DNA from: Hermetia illucens
Taxonomy: Eukaryota; Arthropoda; Insecta; Diptera; Stratiomyidae
Assembly: GCF_905115235.1 (NCBI RefSeq)
Contig: NC_051852.1
Location: 119,240,027-119,304,026, forward strand
Direction of reading: 5' to 3'
Length of the DNA stretch: 64,000 bases
Below the pieces are notes generated by a model. It had not been told where the DNA came from, ran no database searches, and saw only the letters and a program-made list of their open reading frames with translations. The position numbers were made by a program, and so were the translations under genes. Of the stretch, positions 22,601-31,958 are shown piece after piece (the first letter of the stretch is position 1; every line of letters begins with the position of its first letter).

Positions 22601-25085
22601 TATAGCAGCTTTACAGGGGCTACAACAAACAAGCCCAGTGGCACAGCGATTTCACTTTCGATTGAAAAGCAGTTCGTATCCTCATGTTACGGTAATTAAC
22701 TGTTTCATCCACAAAAGGTAGAACTTCATCGGATATTATTCGCTTATGAAATATACCTTCCATCTATTTAGCTGGGGGACAATGGCAGACCTCTCATCAT
22801 GGTCATGAAGAAATGATGTTCATTTCCTCATGATATTGTCAAGCAAAGTGTTTGCAGAGGGCAAATTCAGTTTACCTATCACGATTCAATATTACCTTTA
22901 GGAACTCCTTTAGATTGTATTCTGCTGCTTACAGGAAACCTCCTTATACTTTGTATCGGAAGTCTCCGTGCCCGATTGAAGTGTTCCTGAAACTTTCACT
23001 GAAATTGGTGTGAGCGAACGTTCTGGAGAGCCTCGACACGGTCGTCAAGGAACATTCGCATATTCCAATCATAAGTCGTTAACGGAAGTAAAAAGTCGTC
23101 CGCCTCCAAGGTATAGTAGTCGTTTCTAAAGTAGAATATTTGGGATTTGCAGTTTGCTGGCCCACACATCTCCACCCCTTTTAGTTGCCGTTTACGACAA
23201 GTCGGAAACAGTGAATGAATAATAAAACCCTCAACTCTCAGGGGAGAGACTGATCTGCTGGATTAATAGTAAAAACATAATTTCCCTGATCATCTTCATT
23301 GGAGTTAGAAAGTGAATCTTCTGAACCTTTAAACATTTCTGTTACACTTTGCGCTTTCATTCATCCGAAACTTCCGTTTTATTTACGTTGCATTCTTTAG
23401 AATATTCTTGCCATAGGACTTCCATGTTTTGGATGAAATAAATATCTCCAAAATTTTGTCGGAAAGTTTCCCTATGAACGTGGAAATTCCAATCTAAACA
23501 TTGAATCCTTTCTTTACCTAAGTTCTATTATCGGAAACTGTATTTCATTACAACGTTCGTTTCTTTTTCTTCGTTAATCGTTTTATTGAGGACGATTTTT
23601 TGAAGAGGCTCAGGCGCGATGAAATTAAAAAAATGAACGACAATAAATTGGACTCTTACGAAAGTTATTTCTCCGGAAAAGAGAATCATAAAAATCAACT
23701 TAGCACAAACATGCACAAATATCTATTCTTATTAATACCAAGCAGGATAATGTATTTGTATTTGAATTGTATTTGATGCAATTAAGGTCCGTCCGGTGAT
23801 GGGCTAGTTTCAATAGGAGTAAAAATAGCATGACATGATGTGTATATTGCCCATAAAGTGGAATGGTCGCGCACTGGAAAATTGTTAGACAGGAAAATCA
23901 TAAAAGCTTCACCTCACCTGCAGGACGCAATTTCCGGTTTTTGTTTGCATTCTACCTCGATAAAATTTGCTCCACTTTGTCAGAACACTAATGCACCCTT
24001 TTATTAACGTTTCCTGTTTCTACTTTCAGCAAACAGGAGAAAAGGCTGACACGATGACATCAAAGGATGCGATGATGTTCCCGGTAATAGCATCAGGAGC
24101 TCTCGTCGCGCTCTATCTATTCTTCAAAATCTTCTCGAAGGAATATGTGAATCTACTTTTAACAGGATACTTCTTCTTCCTGGGTGTGATTGCCCTATCC
24201 CATCTTCTTAGCCCAATTATCGGATCACTAATACCAACAGCCATTCCAAAAATACCATTCCATTTGCTTTTCACACAAGGCGAAGGCAAAGAGAAGAAGG
24301 ATATTGTCAATTATAAGTTTTCGACGCACGACATCATCTGTCTCATCATCTCCATTGTAATTGGCGTGTGGTATTTGTACAAGAAACATTGGATTGCGAA
24401 CAATCTATTTGGCGTTGCTTTTGCCGTGAACGGTGTGGAGCTGCTACATTTGAATAATGTTGTGACCGGATGTATCCTACTTGGTGGACTTTTTGTCTAC
24501 GATATTTTCTGGGTGTTCGGTACAAACGTAATGGTGACTGTGGCCAAAAGCTTCGAAGCCCCAATTAAATTGGTATTTCCTCAAGATCTTATCACTAATG
24601 GCTTGAATGCTTCGAATTTTGCCATGTTGGGTTTAGGAGATATCGTTATTCCTGGTATATTCATCGCTCTCCTGTTGCGATATGACCATAGTCTGAAGCG
24701 CAAAAGCAACACGTATTTCATTAGTACATTAATCGCTTATTTCCTGGGCTTGATGGCAACTATTTTTGTTATGCATGTATTCAAACATGCCCAACCCGCT
24801 CTCCTGTATTTAGTTCCAGCTTGCTTGGCTACACCATTGGCAATTGCATTAATTAAAGGAGATCTCAAGACTTTGTTCGCGTGAGTATTGTTTAATATTC
24901 TTGTTTTTTTCTTTACTATGTGCTTTATGGAAGTTTGATTTTCTCTTCGAAGCACATTTCAAATTTTATTATTTTTCACCTCATCTAACCATACTTTCCC
25001 TTCCAGCTATGAAGACCATCCAGAAGATAAAACTAAAGACAAAGAAGAGAAGGAAAAGAAGAAAGATTCAAAAAAATCCAAGTAA
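13676..25085 (+). CDS. Spp: Signal peptide peptidase (SPP/HM13 orthologue), 371 aa, three coding exons
   Basis: Intramembrane aspartyl protease of the ER that cuts signal peptides left in the membrane. Coding exons: 13676-13861 (phase 0, donor GTAAAT), 24030-24880 (acceptor TTTCAG, donor GTGAGT) and 25007-25085. They sum to 371 codons plus stop, close to human HM13 and fly Spp. Residues 15-17 (NIT) are a glycosylation sequon in the lumenal N-terminus, and 26-50 hold the family phrase [14 protein letters not shown] with TM1. The catalytic pair is complete: YD at 219-220 ([13 protein letters not shown]) and GLGD at 263-266. The PAL motif is at 318-320 (QPALLYLVP). The lysine-rich tail ends KKSK, a KKxx ER-retrieval signal. 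Intron 1 is 10,168 bp and full of transposons; intron 2 is 126 bp. Reading through the first donor would give a short 21-residue extension and stop, probably only a shadow. Confidence 0.96.
13862..15759 (+). other. First part of Spp intron 1, no element recognised
   Basis: Intron sequence without readable ORF or repeat. The rest of the intron (15760-24029) carries LINE B, two LINE A pieces, an inverted-repeat block, a divergent duplication, a SINE and another LINE remnant. Confidence 0.5.
15760..16820 (-). mobile_element. LINE B copy 2, RT and C-terminal tail, probably two pieces
   Basis: On the minus strand, 16353-16751 and 16126-16356 read [25 protein letters not shown] (RT motif C region), [13 protein letters not shown], then [29 protein letters not shown]. 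The tail [28 protein letters not shown]-like wording lies at about 15820-15930. A second, separate tail piece (RPKDRPNH...DDLKASR) sits at about 16735-16820, next to LINE A, so two LINE B fragments may be joined here. Inside Spp intron 1, antisense to the gene. Broken by many stops. Confidence 0.75.
16830..18417 (-). mobile_element. LINE A copy 4a with large internal deletion, 5' UTR preserved
   Basis: Minus-strand order: 5' UTR-like end near 18300-18417, endonuclease start at 17975-18283 ([27 protein letters not shown]), then a jump of more than 1 kb to the RT block at 17739-17939 ([27 protein letters not shown]). Motif A is at about 17630-17681 ([14 protein letters not shown]) and the C-terminal tail at 16833-17225 ([49 protein letters not shown]). 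The internal deletion probably follows insertion. The 5' end phrase is shared with copy 5 near 62410-62465, which helps define the element start. Confidence 0.85.
18418..18930 (-). mobile_element. LINE A copy 4b, RT fragment joined to copy 4a
   Basis: Minus-strand RT pieces: a C-motif region at 18340-18591 ([37 protein letters not shown]), then RT start wording near 18700-18900 ([30 protein letters not shown]). It follows copy 4a head to tail with no spacer, so one copy was cut into the other or the two became joined. Fossil inside Spp intron 1. Confidence 0.75.
18931..20264. other. Intron stretch without recognised feature
   Basis: Part of Spp intron 1. Short ORFs at 19031-19324 and 19300-19503 show hydrophobic runs but no family wording. 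No repeat that I can match elsewhere in the window. Confidence 0.4.
20265..20475. repeat. AT-rich inverted-repeat block, possible MITE
   Basis: AGGTAACGTTTTGTAA at 20417-20432 pairs with 20445-20460 at 15 of 16 positions. TAATATCAC-type words occur in both orientations (near 20295-20325 and 20398-20406), and GTCACCTAACATC occurs twice (near 20366 and 20455). The block looks like a worn miniature inverted-repeat element, but I cannot fix its ends or target duplication. Confidence 0.45.
20479..20830. repeat. Divergent tandem duplication (two units of about 130-155 bp)
   Basis: Unit 1 starts AGTACAAGTGGCATCGGCAG at 20479 and unit 2 starts AGTACAAGTGGCAGAGCCG at 20701. Both continue with parallel words in the same order: GTCGAATCT/GTTCCAAATCT, TTTTGGTT/TTTCGGCTGGTTTT, AAAATGATTTCAAGTGCTTGTG/AAGATGATTTCGATTTTGTG, and CCTTAAT. 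The units are clearly related but far diverged, so the duplication is old. Nothing coding is visible. Confidence 0.6.
20973..21150 (+). mobile_element. Second tRNA-derived SINE copy, 3'-truncated
   Basis: Same head as the SINE at 1654: TAGCTCAGTGG A box near 20984, GGTTCAAATCTC B-box region near 21027, and the body phrase CTCAGCTGTGAATGAGTACC. It lacks the 3' half and the ATT tail of the first copy. In Spp intron 1, same strand as the gene. Confidence 0.8.
21183..22560 (-). mobile_element. Degraded LINE RT remnant with attached 132-aa ORF
   Basis: On the minus strand, pieces read like an RT: worn motif A wording near 22290-22400, then [18 protein letters not shown] near 22140-22200, and [12 protein letters not shown] near 21960-22020 (motif D/E region). 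The open frame at 21183-21581 (132 aa, basic N-terminus, [11 protein letters not shown]) lies downstream in the same orientation. It resembles no family I know and may be the worn C-terminal part of the same element. Not a host gene in my view. Confidence 0.5.
22561..24029. other. Last part of Spp intron 1
   Basis: No gene or repeat that I can support. It ends with a polypyrimidine tract and TTTCAG at 24029, the acceptor of Spp exon 2. Confidence 0.5.
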
Positions 25086-25644
25086 ATGCTGTCTTCTATT
25101 GAACCCGTATATTTTTCATTTTTTCGAAAAATGGGTACCCTAATACTTAAAATCAATGCAAAAGCTAAACAAATCAGACAAAGCTACAAATTCCCGGATA
25201 ATATGTTTCAATTTGAGACATCTTCCCCCACAAGTGACCGTGTCGTTTTTCGGTAACTGATAAAAAGATTGAAGAAAAGTGCTTGCATAATGGTCGGAAA
25301 ATTCGGGTCATTTATATTCATATTTACAATTTTGTTAAACTTCTTTTAGAAAAAAATGTGTGTTTATTTAAGGAAAACATGCTTTTTACAAAAGACACAA
25401 AAAAATTGAATAATAATCATGTGAAATTACAAATATTCTTTGTTTTGCTTTATTTTTTCAAAAGGTGAGTTTAGGATATTTATAAGAAGTTATGAAAGGA
25501 GTTAGAGGCGGACGTATAAATTTCGATCCAGTTGTTTGTTGCTTTTTGTTGTATATATATTTTCCAAAAAAATTCGCTTCCAAATTGTATCAGAAAGTAT
25601 TTATTTAAGGCCAAGATGAAGAGAAAAAAAGTACTTATTTTATA

Positions 25645-25668
25645 AATAAAAGAGTATTATGGAATAAA
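25645..25668 (+). terminator. Spp: Spp poly(A) signals
   Basis: AATAAA at 25645-25650 and again at 25663-25668, about 560 nt after the stop, in AT-rich 3' UTR sequence. No other gene intervenes. Confidence 0.55.
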
Positions 25669-26040
25669 ATAAATAATAGTGAAAATGTAACGTAAAATAT
25701 TGATGAGCTTTTTATTTATGTATGCTGCCATGTTGATGTTTATCATAGTTTTTTACTCCAGCCTTCTTTCGGTTAGCATTAAATGTTAGATCATTTGCTT
25801 AGACTTCTATCTTATGGGCATTAACATTTTAGAGACGTAGTCTTAAAACAAAATATTTTTCTTTTTGTTACATCACATTTAGAGCCTGATTAGCATATAA
25901 AGTAATATCCCCAATTTTTTTTAACATTTTCAATTTGCTCTACACTTCGTTCCACCTTTCTTGGGCTGCTTGTGATGAATTGTTTTTCTTTCATCCCATT
26001 GCGCTAGTAGTTACTACTGCTTTTAATTCAATTTAGTGTT

Positions 26041-26746
26041 TAAGGTTTTGTTTGCAAAACAAAACCTTATTAAAATCGGTTTAATGTCTGTCTGTCACAT
26101 GCACTTTTCTCAGAAACGGCTACATCAATTGACAAGAAATTTGATGAGAAGGTGGAAACTATGGACACCCAGACTTGTGGTGAGTGATATCCTTCTGCGT
26201 TGAGATTAAGGGGGCATGCAAAAGGATGGTATAATTTTTTTTTTTTTCAACGTATATAGTCATGTTGGATATCAAAGGAAAGGTCTCGAATAGTACTTTT
26301 TAATGCCGGTCTTAGTTTTGACATTTGTTACAAAGGCGGGGAGTGGGAGGGGTGGAAAGTAATGATATATTTAACGGACCCATTTTCAGAAACTACCCAA
26401 CCGAAAATCTGAAAAAAATCATGAAGCTGCATCTATGATATATGGTGTCCAGGCCTCAATACTCTCCATATCCATATTAGTATAGCATATAATATAAAGT
26501 ATATTATCTCCAAGTTTGATCAAAATCATACTATTACTAACAAAGGTACATAGCTCAAAGTTGACATTACCGTGTAAATTTACTGGAACTAAATATCAAT
26601 ATCACACTAAAGTGAGTAGTCTGACATGTTAAATGCATATACATAATGGGCTGCGTACAAATCGGATAGTTCTTCACTCAAATATACTAACAGAAGAAAC
26701 AAACAAAACCTTTCATACGCGAAGCGCCGAGCTTCCGGTTTCCCGA
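26041..26746 (-). mobile_element. Repeat C copy 3, near complete, non-autonomous
   Basis: In reverse orientation it begins with TCGGGAAACCGGAAGCTCGG (26727-26746) and ends with a hairpin, AAGGTTTTGTTTGC and its complement, at 26042-26067. The word GTCTGTCTGTC lies just inside the hairpin end. The same two ends bracket copies at 38298-40330 and 53850-54592. No ORF. A 5' TC end plus a 3' hairpin is what non-autonomous Helitrons show, but the 3' end does not read CTRR clearly, so the class stays open. Confidence 0.7.
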
Positions 26747-26974
26747 TTTGTTAACTCATATTATGGCTGATCACTAAATGCTAACAAGAGATATATTTCG
26801 TAACCGTTTGGCAGCGTAAACAGTTACAGCGGACTAAGTGAATTAGTAAAGGAGTTGGTGTTAGTTCCACAAGTTATATGAAAACTGGTAGATCTTCTAT
26901 ATAATAAATCGGCTATATATATTATGTTATCATCCACGTAGAGTGTCCTTGTGAAAGAGTAAAATGGGTTATTT

Positions 26975-27345
26975 TTGTGTAAAACAAAACCTTATTAAAA
27001 TCGATTCACTGCCTGTCTGTCACATGCAATTTTCTCCAAAATAGCTAAACCGGTTCGAACGATCGATGGTGGACATATGGGAACTATGAAATCCCACGCA
27101 TACATTGAGTGACATAAATTTGCGTGCAGTTTAAAGGGGAGCTCCCCATACATGTAAAGGGGGGATGTACAAATTTTTTTCATTGAATATAGTCATGTGG
27201 GGTATCGAATGAAAGATCACAATTAGTACTTTCCGAATCTGATATTAGTTTTGACGTGAAAATTGCGCGAGTAAGAAGTTAAAGTGAGACTGAACTTATT
27301 TTTGGAAACTCCCAACCCACAAATCTTAACGGACATCCCTTATCA
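26975..27345 (-). mobile_element. Repeat C copy 4, hairpin-end part
   Basis: Carries the hairpin end (GTGTAAAACAAAACCTTATT), the CTGTCTGTCACATGC word and about 350 bp of repeat C interior, then fades out before the TCGGG end. Same orientation as copy 3, 230 bp away. Confidence 0.7.
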
Positions 27346-27599
27346 TTCCTAAATTCCACTCAAGATCTCGAAGTCATTGGCTCGAAGTCACCAATCGAGT
27401 AGTGAAATTGTCAGGCTTTATACTTCACTCCTCCTCTGCTCTTGACTCTATCCAACCCTTCTTAGATACCTTCAATTCTCACGTGAGGAATACCCTCGAG
27501 CACTGTTCTGTAATTTTATCACCTTCCTGTAACTGTGATTCACCCGTTCCCTCCTCTTTAAGAAAAACTTTCCTTGCGTGGACAAGCCCTCCGGTTTCC

Positions 27600-29990
27600 C
27601 CGTAATGCACATTTTTAAAACGTTCTTCGGGTCTGATGGTCTACTCCGCCGCTAACGACATCACCTGCCGTCCTGCGTCTTATAACGCACGTAGTGCAGA
27701 CATTTTTAACGTGCCCTTTAGTAGAGCTCGAAGTCTACTTCCATTCCCCGATTCCTAAGCATTGCGAAATTCAACGCACAACAGCTTGTCCTTTTAACTT
27801 CGCTTCTTTAAGTAGTTTTAAGTATAGGATAAGATTATTGCTTTCTCCTCCTTTTGAGGACAATAAGTATTTGGAGTTTACTCCGTTTATTGTCCATTAA
27901 ATAAATTAAGGTTTCATGGACATCATGCTTTCTGGCGGGGCCACATAGATATTGGAAAGGCGTACAGTCAAACGCCCCGTAAATATTCACGAGCACCCCC
28001 ATCGCGTACTCAGGTTTTAGAGTTGGTACCTCTATCTTCGATACTAAGGAATGAAGAACAGACTCACAACATTTTCCACAATTGTGGTTTTCATTTAGTG
28101 GGGCGTTCGGCTCAGCGCCTTCTCACGAATGTGACGCCCGAACAGTCTCTCCAGACATTTTGGGGAAAATGATGTTAAGCTGATTTGTCTGACGCTGTTT
28201 GGCTGTGAATAGTCGTTTTTCCCAAGGTTTAGGTATGAAGACTATTTTAAATTTTTGCCTAGAGGTAAGCACGTAGTTTAGAGCATGATATCCTCGAAAA
28301 ATATTTCTTAAAAGTTGTTCTAAGTGCTCTATACACCCCATCAGTATGGATGGATAAATGCCTTCCATGCCAGCTGCCTTGAAGTGTTCCAAGGATAGTA
28401 TAGTAGCCGCCGCTTGTGCAATGTCCTAATTTCTCTTGCTGCCCTTTCGAGTTGAACGATTTGCAGGAAGCGCCAACTAGCCTCTTCCACTTCTGTCACC
28501 TGTTCTCCCGAGTATTTACAGAGTGTTTACAAACTCGACTCTGGAGTTCCTGAAAGTTCCATTCTTTTCAAAAACAATAAATACAAATATGTGATAAGTA
28601 AGCGGAGGCAACTAAGGAAAGGTTTTAACATGCTGCAAATTAATTTGACTTATATTTGTGTTTGTAGACATAAGTGCAGTCTAATGTGAAAACTGATGCT
28701 AACTGAAGAGTCTGTTCACCAGGGTTACCAGCTTATCCCCAACTTCCGCCGAATGTTTCGCTTTCTTGCGTCCGATTTCTCTGGTTGTTGCCACACTTGG
28801 TGGTGTAGCAACGCTCATGTCCTCACTCCCAATAAGCTTTGCGTTCCTTTGCAGTATCTTCCGTTGTCGTCGGCTGGAACCCTTCCAAGGTTCACGGTGT
28901 TCGAGCTGCATGGATCCGCTTCCACATACCGCATTACATTATCAGCTTTCTTTTCCTTCTCTTCCGCTTCTACCAGGAGAAACGGGAGAGAAGGATTGGT
29001 TGGCAAGATTAAGCCTGTAATCCTCTACGGCTGAAGTTTCCTTCTGTCGAGCCTTCCTATTTCCTTTTGGAAGAATTAAGCAACAGTGTTACCGATAAAT
29101 CGGCTGTAGTCAAGTTCTTCTTATTAGGGGAAAACCATATTAGGTTTTTAGAGTCGTTTTTTTATAGATCGTTCCTTTAGATTTTATGAGCAAAGAACCG
29201 AGCGGTTATCGGGTACAGACTCGGCCTCAACACCCACGAGGTAGTCGCTTTATGCTCTTACGTAATCTTGTAACGCAATGTAAATAGCGTACATATTTAT
29301 AATTACTTGGCGTCAGCCCATTTCAGGAAGTATTTGTAATTAAGAGTCGGAAATGTCTTCATATCCAAAAAGCGACTTAAAAAAAATGCCAAATTCCTTT
29401 TTTAACTCAAAAATTAATGAACCGACCACTATGAAAATCAGAGGTATGATTCTTTATCAAATTACCAAGAATATGAACTAATAATTGGGATTATATTTTA
29501 AGGAAGCCCGTTTTTGCATAATTATTGAAAAAAAATTTGATTATTTTTACTTGAATTGGGGTTAATATTCTTAGAAAGTAAGTCACATAAAAATTAAATT
29601 ATTAGACGGACTGATGCCCTGAAATTTTGTTATTTTTGGCTCGAAAAATTCTCAAAAGTTGTTCGAAATATGATTAATATAATGTCTAAATTTAATTGAA
29701 TTCCAATTACTTTTTCCTACTAAAATTACGCGAAAATAAGCGTTTTAATGTGTTCTCCCCCTAAGGGAGTTGTTGTACCCTCCTTTCTAACTAACCGTGC
29801 CGTAGACATTGGATGCAGGCTTTAAATTGAAGTGGAGAGCATGTCTTCCACAAATTTCTCTGGGGAAGCATGTATGACATATCCACTGTCACTGGAATCT
29901 CAAGGCTGTTGAGTAAGTTTCGGGTTTCTTTCTTGTTTTCATTTTTATCATATAGCCTCTTTTTCTCTAACCAGGTTTGCATCAAAAAGC
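27600..29990 (-). mobile_element. LINE G copy 1, ORF1 and RT remnants, split by a MITE
   Basis: On the minus strand, ORF1-like pieces come first at 29762-29985 (QRNLWKTCSPLQFKACIQ) and 28699-29120. RT follows at 28123-28450 (EHFKAAGMEGIYPSILMG, LNYVLTSRQKFKIVFIPKP) and then motif A wording near 27900-28050 (EYAMGVLVNIYGAFDCTPF). The same order and phrases occur in LINE G copy 2 at 57950-58770. MITE H1 lies between the two ORF1 pieces. The clade is R1/Jockey-group by wording, not settled. Many stops. Confidence 0.7.
29127..29761 (+). mobile_element. MITE H copy 1, inserted in LINE G
   Basis: Ends are GGGGAAAACCATATTAGG (29127) and the reverse complement of GGGGGAGAACACATTA (29761), flanked by ATTA and TAAG, remnants of a TTAA target. 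The interior matches MITE H copy 2 (41863-42513, opposite orientation) along its length, for example GTAATCTTGTAACGC and ATGTCTTCATAT. LINE G copy 2 shows the uninterrupted sequence at 58615-58630, which confirms both borders. TTAA targets and no ORF fit a non-autonomous piggyBac-like element. Confidence 0.8.
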
Positions 29991-30479
29991 CTTTGCACAG
30001 TCAAAATTTGAGTTATTGTTGAAAAATAGGAAAAAAGTTGTCAATTTTTCCCAGCTTTCTTTCGGAAAATTAAGGGTCCTTATCACACTCAAAATAGGGT
30101 ACAAGATAAAAATTTATTTGGATGGTATTGAATATGCTGTTTTTTGTTCGTACACGGAGGGACTCGCACCCATTAAACAGCACACCCGGCCTCTTCAGTC
30201 CCAAACCTGCCTGATCACCACTTCGGTATTTCTCGCAGTGGTTTACCTCTAGATCCTTACGCGTCTGCCTCTTTCGGCTTTCCTTCGCATTGCTCTCTTC
30301 ACCCGCTAGTTCTCTATTTTAACATCCACGAATTCTTCGAAATAAGTGCCTACGCAACTATACTCTTCTGAATCAATTTCGGTCGGTTCAGGTTCCCTTT
30401 ATCTATGAATTTCGCGCAGCGAAGTTCAGTGCTGTGTATCTAGTTCGAATGGATACATATATTGCCTGCAACAACTAAA

Positions 30480-31790
30480 GTGTTCTGAGGTGAACTGGGT
30501 ATTATTGTAGTCGGTCTCCTCTCAAACCATTATCTAATATTCGGAATACTTCCACTGACCCGTCTCATCTGGGTTGCCAGCATAAGAATCACCTACTTCT
30601 GACTCTCAGAGGCTGCAAGCACCTCCGCCCCGACAGGCGATGGCTTCAGTGAAATGGATCTCTGACTGTGTTTCGGCCCACGGGGAATCTCTTCGAAGTG
30701 CCGTGAAGGTATCGAATGCCTATTGGCTCGTGTAATCAAAGTGCACCCTAAAGGTAAAATTGGCAGTCAACCATATTTGATAACAGATATGGTCGAATGT
30801 CGAAGCCTAACAATTTGCAGCCAGGATGTCGCCCCTTGCATTGTCTTCGATACGTATATTCTCAGCCAAGTCATGCACAAAATCGAAAATCGTAGCCTCT
30901 GGAACGGGAAAAACAAGCATTCCATTATAGCCCGGATTTCGTATTAGCGGGCCCAGTACCGAGCTTTGCGGTGCTCCGTGGTGATGGTGAACTTCCCGTC
31001 TTGTACCAGTGAATTTCCTCGGAACGTTAATTCCTAACCACACTCATGCAGGGACACCTATTTCAACCAACATGCTTTCAAATCGGGTTTAATTGAATAT
31101 GATTCACTTTCAACGCCAACATGGTATAGCACTTGGTTTTGCCATCGTGCAGTAAGCGCGGGGACAGGTTGTTGCCACTTTTGATTATGGGTAGTGACCC
31201 GAGAAGTCTTTTAGCTTTCTCTATTCCATCCAGGGCGATAAGATGCTGAGTCTCTAGGTGGTTCGAGAAGCACTACTAAGTCTTCTTTTTCCACTGCGCC
31301 GGGAATATCCCTTCTTTTAGGCAAACGTCGAAGGCGTCAGCGAATATGTCAGGCCTAAAATGTTCTACCTACTTTAAAGCTTTGTTGGAAACACTGTCCA
31401 AACTTGGGTCTTATTGTCACCGATCCTGCCAACAGTTCCTCGTTGGTAACCGGAAGTATTGTGAATTCGACCATTGAGTGCGTCTCGTTGTTTTATTAAT
31501 CTTTGCCATCATATAACGACGCGCTCAAGGGTTTATGTCGACACTCTCTTCTGGATTTCCCTGTAAGCCTCCCGTATGAAAACATGCAGTTCGCAATGTT
31601 GCGGCTCCGTTGTTCCACCAATGGTCGCTCACTTGGGAGGGGTCCGGGATATATCGGACTAAAGTGCCATCCGAGCAGTCCACCGGCCTTTCTTCCACTG
31701 GAACTTGATTTCTATAGATTGCCTGGTGGTCACTCTGAGTATCCTAAATAATGTGCCAAGCCACTTTCCTGGCTAAAGTGGCGACCACGT
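30480..31790 (-). mobile_element. R1-like LINE remnant, endonuclease end and RT
   Basis: Minus-strand pieces: an endonuclease end near 31720-31760 (SDHQAIY), RT start near 31270-31360 (DIFADAFDVCLKEGIFPAQW, then SASYRP), and motif B to C wording at 30807-31043 (REVHHHHGAPQSSVLGPLIRN, ATIFDFVHDLAE). The parallel to the open R1-like RT at 48358-49815 (FKACLKEGIFPARW, SGVAQGSILGPDLWN) is clear. Very worn. Confidence 0.6.
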
Positions 31791-31958
31791 ACGTGAACAT
31801 GCCACACGAAATGGAATTGAAGGGCTTTCGCGTTTCGTGTGTATTTGAGGTGCAGAGATTATGTGATCGGGCGGAGAAGAGGATTAACACTTGATAAAAA
31901 GACCCAGATTCTTATTTTACCATTTTTTATATTTTCTTAAAAAGTTTTAATGCAAGAA

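Noticed and set aside
30140-30215. tRNA-like patch (GGACTCGCACCC near 30160)
   Set aside because: It resembles a reversed T-loop word, but no cloverleaf can be drawn by eye and the acceptor arms do not pair.
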